DNA from: Sphingomonas sp. PR090111-T3T-6A
GTDB taxonomy: Bacteria; Pseudomonadota; Alphaproteobacteria; Sphingomonadales; Sphingomonadaceae
NCBI RefSeq assembly: GCF_000383095.1
Contig: NZ_AORL01000021.1
Coordinates: 1,054,001-1,118,000, forward strand
DNA: 64,000 bases
Reading direction: 5' to 3'
In this document: piece by piece, positions 22,944 through 30,125 of the stretch
How positions within the stretch are numbered: the first letter of the stretch is position 1
Layout of the letters: each line of letters starts with the position of its first letter
Made by a program: the position numbers and the translations under genes
The notes under the pieces: model-generated
What the model saw: only the letters and a program-made list of their open reading frames with translations
Told to the model about the DNA's origin: nothing
Database searches by the model: none

Positions 22944-25069
22944 CGGACCATCTCCGCTTCACGATGCTGCTGGGCGACCTGCGCCGGCCTGCCGCCGACG
23001 ACCGCCACCACCTCGACGGGCTTGCCGTCCGGGATTTCGAGGAAAGAGAGGACCGGCGCGTCCGGCAGGTGCGGACGCAGCAGCCGGCCCAGCGCACGGC
23101 GCGCGATCGGCGAGGTGACGATGGCGAAGCGCTTGGCCTCGCCCACCAGCGGGGCGGCCGCCTCGCTCACCGCCTGCACGATGCGGCTGGCGAGCGCCGG
23201 CTCGATCGGGTGATTGGCGTTGGGGCCGCTGCGCACCGCCTGGGTCAGCAGGCTTTCGAGGCCCGCGTCGAGCGTCACGACCGGGAGCGGCATCCGCACC
23301 GGCACCATCGTCTGCACGATCAGCGCGCCGATGCGGCGGCGGACCTGCTCAACGAGCTGGATCGGATCGCTCTCCTCGCGGGCGGCATCCGCCATCGCTT
23401 CGGCGATGCGGCGGAAATCCTTGAGCGGAACGCCCTCCGAGAGCAAAGCGCGGCACAGCGCCGCGATGGCCGAGAGCGACAGCGGCGTGGGGGTGAGGCC
23501 GGTGACCAATTGCGGGGAAGACTCCTTGAGCGCATCGAGCAGCTTCTGCGCCTCGTCCATGCCGAACAGGTCGGAGGCGGAATTCAGGATGAGCTGGTTG
23601 AGGTGCGTGGCGAGCACGGTGGAGCTGTCCACCACCGTATAGCCCGCGACCACCGCCTCACCGCGCTTCTCGGGCGATATCCACACGGCGTCGAGGCCGA
23701 AGGTCGGATCCTTTACCTTGCGGCCATCGACCGTCGCGGCGAGATCGCCGCTGTCGAGTGCGAGCAGGTCGGACGGGTGGCACTCGTCCTCGCCCACCAC
23801 GACACCGGCGACGGTGATGCGATAGGCGTTGGGCGCCAGATTCATATTGTCGCGCACGCGCACCAGCGGGATCACGAAGCCCAGCTCCTTGGAGAGCTGG
23901 CGGCGGATGCCGGTGATCCGCGCCATCAGCGGCGCGCCTTTGCGCTCGTCGACGAGGCTGACGAGGCCGTAGCCGATCTCGAGGCCGAGCGGAGCGTCGT
24001 CGGACACCTCGTTCCAGCCGATCGCGCTCGGATTGGCGGGCGCGGGCGGCGGAGCCTTGGCGGCAAGCTCGGCCTCGGCCTTGCGGAGCGCGTCAGCGCC
24101 GCGCAGATGCCACGCGACATAGCCGCAGAGCGCCGCCGCCGGCAGGATGATGATGTGCGGCATCCCCGGCAGCACGCCGAGAATGGTGAGGATCGCGGCC
24201 ACCGGCGTCCAGGCCTTGGCCGAGCCGAACTGGCTGCTGATCTGCCCGCCGAGATCGAGCGGCGAGCTGACGCGCGTCACGATAGAGGCGGCCGCGATCG
24301 AGAGCAGCAGTGCCGGCACCTGCGCCACCAGCGCGTCGCCGATGGCGAGCTGGACGTAATTCTTGGCGGCGTCGCCGATCGCCATCGAGTGGCTGAGCAC
24401 GCCGAGGATCAGACCGCCGACGATATTGACCGCGAGGATCAGCACGCCCGCGACGGCATCGCCCTTCACGAACTTCGAGGCGCCGTCCATCGAGCCGTAG
24501 AAATCGGCCTCGGTCGCGACTTCCTGACGGCGCTTCTTGGCGTCGTCGGGGGTGAGCAGGCCGGCGTTGAGGTCGGCGTCGATCGCCATCTGCTTGCCGG
24601 GCATCGCGTCGAGGGTGAAGCGCGCCGACACTTCGGACACGCGGCCCGCGCCCTTGGTGATGACCACCAGGTTGATGATCATGATGATCGCGAAGACGAA
24701 GATGCCAACCGCGTAATTGCCGCCGATCAGGAAGCTGCCGAAGGACTCGATCACATGGCCGGCCGCGCCCGCGCCCTCATGGCCGTGGACCAGCACGACG
24801 CGGGTCGAGGCGACGTTGAGCGACAGGCGGAGCAGCGTCGTGAACAGCAGCACCGTCGGGAAGGCCGAGAAGTCGAGCGGCTTGGCGGCGTTCAGCGCCA
24901 CCATCAGCACGGCGAGCGAGATCACGATGTTCGAGATGAAGCCGATGTCCAGCATGATGGCGGGCATCGGCACCACCATCAGGGCGATGAGCATCAACGA
25001 GGCGATCGGCAGGATCGCGCCCTTGCTCGCATCCATCCACACACGCTTGTTGATCGCGGTCGCGGCCAT
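22940..25069 (-). CDS. flhA: Flagellar export gate protein FlhA
   Basis: A 709-residue inner-membrane protein, the proton-driven core of the export gate. The N-terminal half has about eight membrane helices (PIASLMLIALMVVPMPAIMLDIGFISNIVISLAVLMVALN) and the FHIPEP-type cytoplasmic loop region (VSEVSARFTLDAMPGKQMAIDADLNAGLLTPDDAKKRRQEV). The C-terminal cytoplasmic domain docks export chaperones. It starts six bases after the transglycosylase gene and overlaps fliA by four. Confidence 0.97.
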   Translation of the reverse strand: MAATAINKRVWMDASKGAILPIASLMLIALMVVPMPAIMLDIGFISNIVISLAVLMVALNAAKPLDFSAFPTVLLFTTLLRLSLNVASTRVVLVHGHEGAGAAGHVIESFGSFLIGGNYAVGIFVFAIIMIINLVVITKGAGRVSEVSARFTLDAMPGKQMAIDADLNAGLLTPDDAKKRRQEVATEADFYGSMDGASKFVKGDAVAGVLILAVNIVGGLILGVLSHSMAIGDAAKNYVQLAIGDALVAQVPALLLSIAAASIVTRVSSPLDLGGQISSQFGSAKAWTPVAAILTILGVLPGMPHIIILPAAALCGYVAWHLRGADALRKAEAELAAKAPPPAPANPSAIGWNEVSDDAPLGLEIGYGLVSLVDERKGAPLMARITGIRRQLSKELGFVIPLVRVRDNMNLAPNAYRITVAGVVVGEDECHPSDLLALDSGDLAATVDGRKVKDPTFGLDAVWISPEKRGEAVVAGYTVVDSSTVLATHLNQLILNSASDLFGMDEAQKLLDALKESSPQLVTGLTPTPLSLSAIAALCRALLSEGVPLKDFRRIAEAMADAAREESDPIQLVEQVRRRIGALIVQTMVPVRMPLPVVTLDAGLESLLTQAVRSGPNANHPIEPALASRIVQAVSEAAAPLVGEAKRFAIVTSPIARRALGRLLRPHLPDAPVLSFLEIPDGKPVEVVAVVGGRPAQVAQQHREAEMVR

Positions 25070-25075
25070 TGATCG

Positions 25076-25933
25076 TCAGACTCCGAGGGATGCGAGCATG
25101 AGGTAGGCGAGCCGCGCGGTCTGCGGGCTCGGGGTCAGGAGGCTCTGCGCGGTCGGCAGCGGGCTGCCGCCGGCTTCGGTGACGGTGGTGCCGTCGCTGG
25201 TGCCGTTCAGCGCCGCGAGCTGCATCCGCGCGAGGTCGGATGCGCTGTCGGTGGGCGTGCCGCTGTCGGCCGGCGTCGAAGCGGCCGGCGTCGACTGGTT
25301 GAAGCGCGAGGCGAAGCGCTGATAGACATCCTGAAGGCTGCGCGGGTTGCCGGACTTGTCATAGAAGACCCAGCGATTGGCGCGCGCGGCGGCCGGCATC
25401 ACCGAGGCGGCCGACTGGTCCGGATTGGCATCCTTGGCCTTCAGGAAACGGGTCGCGCCCGCCGGGCCGAGGAAGTGCGCCATATAAAGGTCAGTGGAGT
25501 TCGCCTCGCGGCCGAGCTTCGCCTCCAGCACATCCTTGTTGTCGGAGGCATATTCCCCCGCCATCGCGGCCGAGGTCTCCGGGTTTTGGCGCAGCGCCAG
25601 GATCTCCTGACGGGTCGTGTCGTCGGACACATAATAATGCCCGTCCGAACCCTTGGTGATCGCGTTGGCGGCCCAGCTCAGGCCGTGCTCCGAACCATGG
25701 TTCTTGATGACGCCGAGCCAGGTCTGCGTGGTGAACTGATAGAGGCCCGAAGCGCTCGACGTGGTGGCGTGCGCGTTCGGGTTGAAGCCGCTCTCGATGC
25801 GGGCCTGATGATAGAGATAGTGGAAATCGACACCGGTGCTGGCCGACGCGGAGGCGATGGCGTTCTGGACGCGGCCGTTGGTCAGCCCCGCCCTTCCCGT
25901 CTCTCCATTGCCGCGAATGATGGTCAGCGTCAT
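25076..25933 (-). CDS. Flagellum-associated lytic transglycosylase (SLT domain)
   Basis: A 285-residue peptidoglycan-cleaving enzyme. The SLT fold begins about residue 20; the catalytic Glu is Glu47 in QARIESGFNPNAHATTSSASGLYQFTTQTW, and the SGLYQFT motif follows. It probably opens the wall for rod passage, since the FlgJ in this cluster lacks a hydrolase domain. No Sec signal peptide is visible (MTLTIIRGNGETGRAGL), so export through the flagellar apparatus is plausible. A near-consensus sigma-54 promoter lies at 25961-25976. It heads the operon with flhA and fliA. Confidence 0.88.
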   Translation of the reverse strand: MTLTIIRGNGETGRAGLTNGRVQNAIASASASTGVDFHYLYHQARIESGFNPNAHATTSSASGLYQFTTQTWLGVIKNHGSEHGLSWAANAITKGSDGHYYVSDDTTRQEILALRQNPETSAAMAGEYASDNKDVLEAKLGREANSTDLYMAHFLGPAGATRFLKAKDANPDQSAASVMPAAARANRWVFYDKSGNPRSLQDVYQRFASRFNQSTPAASTPADSGTPTDSASDLARMQLAALNGTSDGTTVTEAGGSPLPTAQSLLTPSPQTARLAYLMLASLGV

Positions 25934-25960
25934 GTCGTTCCCTTGGTTACAGAGGCTTTA

Positions 25961-25976
25961 AGCAAGCCCCGTGCCA
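25961..25976 (-). promoter_or_regulatory. Sigma-54 promoter for transglycosylase-flhA-fliA
   Basis: Minus strand TGGCACG, four bases, TTGCT: a full match to the -24/-12 consensus (TGGCACG-N4-TTGCW). The predicted start lies about 12 bases downstream, close to 25949, giving a short leader to the ATG at 25933. It sits between flgN and the transglycosylase gene. Confidence 0.88.
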
Positions 25977-25984
25977 CTTCCTGC

Positions 25985-26308
25985 CTATCGACCGAACCGG
26001 CCGTTGCGCCCATAAGTGGGGGCCGCATTGCCCTTGCCGGTCGCCGTCGCGAGGCGCGTGAGGCGGCGGGTGGTCATGTCGGCGAGCACGTTCACGCGCA
26101 CCCGCGCGGCATCCGCCAGCGTGATGGACTCGCTGACGAGCGCCTTGGACTCGGCGCCCGTGAAACGCGGGCTGAGCGCACGGATGCGGACCAGCGCCTC
26201 GTCGACCGCCACGGTCTGGGCGGAGATGGCATCGACGTCGTCGGCATCGAGCGCGGCGATCAGCGCGCGCTGGGCATGGATCAGGGCTTCCAGAGGCGCC
26301 GTGCTCAC
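25985..26308 (-). CDS. flgN: FlgN-like flagellar export chaperone
   Basis: A 107-residue helical protein. It follows flgM directly; a GTG start overlaps the flgM stop (GTGA). The arrangement flgA-flgM-flgN is the classical order, and FlgN is the chaperone for the hook-associated proteins FlgK and FlgL, both encoded further along. Motif support is modest (ALIHAQRALIAALDADDVDAISAQTVAVDEALVRIRAL, an amphipathic helix pair). The C-terminus is basic and Gly-rich. Assignment rests mainly on position and size. Confidence 0.75.
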   Translation of the reverse strand: MSTAPLEALIHAQRALIAALDADDVDAISAQTVAVDEALVRIRALSPRFTGAESKALVSESITLADAARVRVNVLADMTTRRLTRLATATGKGNAAPTYGRNGRFGR

Positions 26309-26595
26309 AGGCCGGCCCCCATGTCGCTCTTGATCATGCTGCCGGCGATCGCCTTGGCATCGGGGCGATACTGGCCCGACTTGATCGCGGCGCGGAGCGA
26401 AGCCACGCGATCGAGATCGACGGGCGCCCCCTCGGCCACCATCTGCGCGCTGGTGGTGGAGACGGCGGCGCGATCCTCGATCGAGGAGGTCTGCGCCGGC
26501 GTGACGCGCTGGGCGCCCTCGCCGCGCTGGGTGGCGGTCTTCCCCCCGATGCCGGCGAGCGAGCCGCTGGTCGAAAGGCCGATACCGTTGATCAT
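26305..26595 (-). CDS. flgM: Anti-sigma-28 factor FlgM
   Basis: A 96-residue FlgM, which binds FliA in the cytoplasm and is exported after hook completion, releasing late-gene transcription. The N-terminal half is low-complexity and likely disordered. The C-terminal part (VDLDRVASLRAAIKSGQYRPDAKAIAGSMI) matches the sigma-binding helices of the family. The ATG at 26595 has GGAGG nine bases upstream; the longer frame to 26979 runs into flgA in another register. FliA is encoded in the neighbouring operon. Confidence 0.93.
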   Translation of the reverse strand: MINGIGLSTSGSLAGIGGKTATQRGEGAQRVTPAQTSSIEDRAAVSTTSAQMVAEGAPVDLDRVASLRAAIKSGQYRPDAKAIAGSMIKSDMGAGL

Positions 26596-26612
26596 GTGCT
26601 GTCCCTCCGGGA

Positions 26613-27167
26613 TCAGAAGCTGGTCACGCGAACGCGGCCGGTATCGACCACCTCGCCGATGACGATGCCGCCCTTGTCGCTGGGCTTGACGCGGATGCGG
26701 CCGCCGACGCGCCCATCCTCCTGAGCCACCGCTTCGGTGGTGACGGTGAAGCCGTTGCTGGTAGCGGCGAGTTCGACGGGGTCGCCGCGCTTGATGACGG
26801 CCGGACCGAGCGCCGGCATCGCCTGCGCGACCGCGGGCATGATGACGGTGCCGCCGGTCGCCGCGGTGGCCTGCGCGGGCGCCCGCATCAGCGGCACGCG
26901 GATGCGCCAGCCGAGCGGCTCGCAGCGCAGCGCCACGGCGCCGAGCGCGGGCGGATCGATGGTGGCGGGAACCGGACACGGCTTCAGCTTCAGCCGGCGG
27001 TCGATATGGGTCAGCGGCCCGCCGGGCTTGCCGACATCCACGTCCAGCGCGCCCACGAGGCGGCCTTCGAGCTTGTCGAGATCCTCGAAGCCGCTGGCGT
27101 CAGTGGCGGCATGGGCCGCGGCAGACGCGCCCAGCAGCAGGAAGAAGGCCAGAGCCTTGCGTGCCAT
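26613..27167 (-). CDS. flgA: Flagellar P-ring assembly chaperone FlgA
   Basis: A 184-residue periplasmic protein with a signal peptide (MARKALAFFLLLGASAAAHA). The SAF-like C-terminal domain is clear: VIKRGDPVELAATSNGFTVTTEAVAQEDGRVGGRIRVKPSDKGGIVIGEVVDTGRVRV. FlgA helps FlgI form the P ring. I chose the ATG at 27167 rather than 27185 or 27200, because it gives a normal signal peptide and lies downstream of the sigma-54 promoter. FlgM and flgN follow in the same operon. Confidence 0.95.
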   Translation of the reverse strand: MARKALAFFLLLGASAAAHAATDASGFEDLDKLEGRLVGALDVDVGKPGGPLTHIDRRLKLKPCPVPATIDPPALGAVALRCEPLGWRIRVPLMRAPAQATAATGGTVIMPAVAQAMPALGPAVIKRGDPVELAATSNGFTVTTEAVAQEDGRVGGRIRVKPSDKGGIVIGEVVDTGRVRVTSF

Positions 27168-27199
27168 GAAAGATGCTCCCGTCATACGGGCGCATTTCA

Positions 27200-27215
27200 A
27201 GCAAGGGCTGTGCCA
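27200..27215 (-). promoter_or_regulatory. Sigma-54 promoter for flgA-flgM-flgN
   Basis: Minus strand TGGCACA, four bases, TTGCT: one mismatch from the consensus -24 element and a full -12. The predicted start is near 27188, just before the FlgA signal peptide. It places the anti-sigma factor under sigma-54 control. Confidence 0.85.
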
Positions 27216-27227
27216 GTTTGCTCCAGA

Positions 27228-27728
27228 TCAGCCCTTATGGGCGATCATCGTCACGCGGACATGCTGGCCGCGCCCCGCCGCGACGGGGCCGGTTCCGTCG
27301 ATGGAAAGATCGATGCGGCCTGCCTCCAGCCCGCCGGACTGGATCGCCCGTGCGATCGAGGCCGCGCGCGCGGCCGCCAATTCCCAGGCGTCGAAACGCT
27401 GGGCATGGCCGTCGGTGCCGACGCTCTCGACATGGACGAGATAATGGCTGCTTGCCGCCTCCCGTCCCAGAGCAGTGAAGTGCGCGCGGGCATCGTCCAG
27501 CAGCACGGCCTCGCCGGGCTGGAACAGAGGCGCCGCCTGCTCGTCGAGCGAGGGCATGGAGGGCGCGCCGAAAGCCGATCGGATGCTCGCGCCGAGCAAA
27601 GCCGGATCGCCCCTATGAGCCTGCAATAGCAGCAGAAAGGCCAGCAGGACGAGGCACAGGTCGGCGAAGCTCGTCGCCCAGCGCGCGCCGTTCGGCGATG
27701 TATTTGAGGAGAGAGCGGGCAGCCTCAT
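27228..27728 (-). CDS. Diverged MotB-like stator protein
   Basis: A 166-residue protein with the MotB pattern. Residues 14-37 (GARWATSFADLCLVLLAFLLLLQA) match the MotB membrane helix, with Asp23 in the place of the proton-carrying Asp. A linker follows, then a short OmpA-like part with RFDAWELAAARAASIARAIQSGGLEAGRIDLSIDG, which resembles the peptidoglycan-binding region. It is half the length of the classical MotB at 38411, so wall anchoring may be reduced. Its start overlaps the MotA-like gene stop (ATGA), so the two are translated together. Confidence 0.75.
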   Translation of the reverse strand: MRLPALSSNTSPNGARWATSFADLCLVLLAFLLLLQAHRGDPALLGASIRSAFGAPSMPSLDEQAAPLFQPGEAVLLDDARAHFTALGREAASSHYLVHVESVGTDGHAQRFDAWELAAARAASIARAIQSGGLEAGRIDLSIDGTGPVAAGRGQHVRVTMIAHKG

Positions 27729-28408
27729 TTGACGACGCGCAGCCGCGCCTCGATGCGCGACACCCGTGTCTCCAGCGGCCCCATCAGCTCCTCGCGCGCG
27801 ACGGTCGTGAGCTTGTCGAGCGCCTCCTTCTGCCACAGCAGCTCGGCGCGGCTCAGGCGCTCGAGACGGGCGGCGACCGGCCCGGCGATGCAGTTGGCGA
27901 CGATCACGCCATAGAGCGTGGTGAGCAGCGCCAGCGCCATGCCCGGCCCGATGCGGGTCGGGTCTTCCAGCGCGGAGAACATGCGGATCAGGCCGATCAC
28001 GGTGCCGATCATGCCCATAGCCGGCGCGGCATCCGCCATCGCGCGCCACACCGCATGGACCGCCGCATGACGCTCGGCCCGCCGGGCGAGTTCGTCGGTG
28101 CCCCAGGTCAGCAGGCGGCCAGGCTCGCGGACATCGGAAAGCTGCGCCGCCGCGTGGGCCAGGAAGCGTTCGACCACCGGCACGCGGTCGGCGGTCGCGA
28201 TGCCGGTGAGGCTCGCGCGCTCGACGATGCGGTTGGCGGCGACGCGCGCGGCCTGCGCCTCGGCCTCGGGGCGGCTGCGCAAGAGCGGCCCGAGCGCGGC
28301 GATCGCGCGGCCCAGATCATGGAAGGTGGATCGCATCGCCGCCACCAGCACCGCGCCGCCGAAGACCAGCAGAATGGCGACCGGATCGAGGAAAATCGCG
28401 ACGTTCAC
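27725..28408 (-). CDS. Diverged MotA-like stator protein
   Basis: A 227-residue protein of the MotA/TolQ/ExbB type. The C-terminal channel helices are recognisable (VWRAMADAAPAMGMIGTVIGLIRMFSAL and GPGMALALLTTLYGVIVANCIAGPVAARLE, the MotA helices 3 and 4). The N-terminus has a membrane helix (IFLDPVAILLVFGGAVLVAAM). GTG start. It overlaps the MotB-like gene by four bases and is divergent from flgB. With motA-motB at 37544-39382, this gives a second stator-type pair in the same regulon. Confidence 0.8.
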   Translation of the reverse strand: MNVAIFLDPVAILLVFGGAVLVAAMRSTFHDLGRAIAALGPLLRSRPEAEAQAARVAANRIVERASLTGIATADRVPVVERFLAHAAAQLSDVREPGRLLTWGTDELARRAERHAAVHAVWRAMADAAPAMGMIGTVIGLIRMFSALEDPTRIGPGMALALLTTLYGVIVANCIAGPVAARLERLSRAELLWQKEALDKLTTVAREELMGPLETRVSRIEARLRVVK

Positions 28409-28458
28409 GGACCCTGTCCCCTTCCTGTAGCCGGAGCAACGCCCGCCGAACCGGGACG

Positions 28459-28507
28459 CGGCAAAGCGACCGGCAAAAATTTGCCGCCTGCCGGCAAAGG
28501 CTTGCCG
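28459..28507. promoter_or_regulatory. Two CGGCAA-TTGCCG palindromes, likely enhancer sites of the flgB promoter
   Basis: Two 16-bp palindromic elements, CGGCAAAAATTTGCCG (28471-28486) and CGGCAAAGGCTTGCCG (28492-28507), start 21 bp apart, two helical turns. An additional half-site CGGCAAA lies at 28459-28465. They are 53-100 bp upstream of the flgB sigma-54 promoter, where activators such as Caulobacter FlbD bind. Binding by the activator of this cluster is inferred. Confidence 0.7.
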
Positions 28508-28559
28508 CCCCTGTCGTCATTGCCCGGAAAGTCCCGGCCTCTCGATAGCTCCGACGAAT

Positions 28560-28575
28560 TGGCACGCCCGTTGCA
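28560..28575 (+). promoter_or_regulatory. Sigma-54 promoter of the flgB operon
   Basis: TGGCACG, four bases, TTGCA: an exact match to the sigma-54 consensus. The predicted start is about 28587, giving a leader of roughly 80 bases to the flgB ATG. Confidence 0.9.
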
Positions 28576-28666
28576 TCAAGCATGGGCGAACCCTCGTGGT
28601 CGGGCCTTTCAATCCCAAGGACGGCCGCTCGGGGCGAAAGTTTAGGGGTGGAACGAAAGAAATTTC

Positions 28667-29026
28667 ATGAGCAACGATGCACTCTTCGGCATCCACGGCG
28701 CCGCGCTGGAGCTTCGGTCCCAGCGCATGGCGATGCTCGCCTCGAACATCGCCAACGCCGCGACGCCGGGCTTCAAGGCGCGCGACTTCGATTTCGCCAA
28801 GGCGCTCGACAGCGCGACAGGCGCCAGCGCCCAGTCCGCCACCGATGCCGCCAACGATGCGCTCGGCTATCGCGTGCCCGTGCAGGCCTCGATCGACGGC
28901 AACACCGTCGAGCTGCCCGTCGAGCAGACCAAGTTCGCCGAGAACGCCGTCGCCTACAAGGCGACGCTCACCTTCCTGCAGGGCCGTGTCGACACGGTGA
29001 TGCAGGCGCTCAAGGGAGATAGCTGA
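28667..29026 (+). CDS. flgB: Flagellar basal-body rod protein FlgB
   Basis: A 119-residue rod protein. The N-terminal motif LRSQRMAMLASNIANAATPGFKARDFDF matches the rod/hook family, as does the C-terminal VEQTKFAENAVAYKATLTFLQGRVDTVMQALKG. It is the first gene of the plus-strand operon and follows an exact sigma-54 promoter. Its stop overlaps the flgC ATG. The leader contains AAAGAAATTTC; the ribosome-binding site is weak. Confidence 0.96.
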   Translation: MSNDALFGIHGAALELRSQRMAMLASNIANAATPGFKARDFDFAKALDSATGASAQSATDAANDALGYRVPVQASIDGNTVELPVEQTKFAENAVAYKATLTFLQGRVDTVMQALKGDS

Positions 29027-29430
29027 TGAGCGGCTCCATGTCGGTCTTCGACATCGCCAGCCGGGCGATGTCCGCGCAGGTCGTGCGGCTCAATACGGTC
29101 GCGTCGAACATGGCCAATGCCGGCACCGTCTCGACCACCAAGGAAGGCGCCTTCCGCGCGCTGAAGCCGGTCTTCTCGCAGGTGTCGGATGCGCCCGGCG
29201 TGTCGACCGTCCGCGTCGATCAGGTCGTCCAGTCCAACACCGAGCCGACCCGCCGCCACGATCCGTCCAACCCGCTCGCCGACAAGAATGGCGATGTCTG
29301 GGATGCCGGCGTCGATAGCGCGGCGGAGCTGGTCGATATGATCGACACCCAGCGCCAGTACCAGAACAACGTCCAGGTCATGCAGACCGCCAAGACGCTG
29401 ACCCTCGACACCCTGAGGATCGAAAAATGA
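29026..29430 (+). CDS. flgC: Flagellar basal-body rod protein FlgC
   Basis: A 134-residue rod protein with the family N-terminus (FDIASRAMSAQVVRLNTVASNMANAGTVSTTKEGAFRA) and C-terminus (SAAELVDMIDTQRQYQNNVQVMQTAKTLTLDTLRI). The stretch EPTRRHDPSNPLADKNGDVW is the conserved FlgC centre. ATG overlaps the flgB stop, and its own stop overlaps the flgD start, so these genes are translationally coupled. Confidence 0.96.
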   Translation: MSGSMSVFDIASRAMSAQVVRLNTVASNMANAGTVSTTKEGAFRALKPVFSQVSDAPGVSTVRVDQVVQSNTEPTRRHDPSNPLADKNGDVWDAGVDSAAELVDMIDTQRQYQNNVQVMQTAKTLTLDTLRIEK

Positions 29431-30098
29431 CCACCACCAGCGCCACCAGCACCAACCCCTTCGCGAGCATCACCCCGCCCGCGGCGGCGACCACCACGGC
29501 CAGCTCGGGCATCGACCAGGCGGGCTTCCTGAAGCTGCTCACCACCCAGATGACGCAGCAGGACCCGACCGCGCCGATGGACACGAGCACCATGGTGCAG
29601 CAGCTCACCGAGATGTCGACCGTCTCGGGCATCACCGAGATGAACCAGTCGCTCAAGGACATGACGACCGAACTGGTTGGCAACCGGATCGGCGATGCGG
29701 CGAGCTGGATCGGCAAGAAGGCGCTGGTGGAATCCTCCACCGCCCAGCCGCTCTCCGACGGCAGCTATGGCGGCGAGATCGCGCTCACCGACGATGCGAC
29801 CAGCATGAGCCTCAGCCTCGTCGACGCCAACGGCAATGCCGTGTGGTCCAAGACCTACAACAACCAGAAGGCCGGCGTCGTGGACTTCTCGTGGGACGGC
29901 AAGCTGCCGGACGGCACCGCCTCCACGGGTCCGCTCAAGGTGGTGGTCTCGGCCACGACCGCGTCGGGCCAGACCGCGCCGGCCACCGCCGTGTGGGCCA
30001 CGGTGACGGGCGTCCAGTCGCCCGCCGGCGGCAGCGCCGCGCAGATCTCCACCTCGCTCGGCACGGTCGCCCCGGCGGACGTGCTGAGCCTCTCCTGA
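29427..30098 (+). CDS. flgD: Flagellar hook assembly cap FlgD
   Basis: A 223-residue hook cap protein. The N-terminal region IDQAGFLKLLTTQMTQQDPTAPMDTSTMVQQLTEMSTVSGI is the FlgD signature. The C-terminal half contains the Ig-like FlgD fold, with ALTDDATSMSLSLVDANGNAVWSKTYNNQKAGVVDFSWDGKLPDGT. It ends in a Ser-rich tail. The Thr/Ser-rich N-terminal leader resembles the start of FliD. A gap of 27 bases separates it from flgE. Confidence 0.95.
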   Translation: MTTTSATSTNPFASITPPAAATTTASSGIDQAGFLKLLTTQMTQQDPTAPMDTSTMVQQLTEMSTVSGITEMNQSLKDMTTELVGNRIGDAASWIGKKALVESSTAQPLSDGSYGGEIALTDDATSMSLSLVDANGNAVWSKTYNNQKAGVVDFSWDGKLPDGTASTGPLKVVVSATTASGQTAPATAVWATVTGVQSPAGGSAAQISTSLGTVAPADVLSLS

Positions 30099-30125
30099 TC
30101 CCTTTCCGACTGAGGAGCTGATCCC

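Noticed and set aside
22964-25072. A 702-codon plus-strand open frame opposite flhA
   Set aside because: An antisense shadow typical of GC-rich DNA; flhA is conserved along the full length of the other strand.
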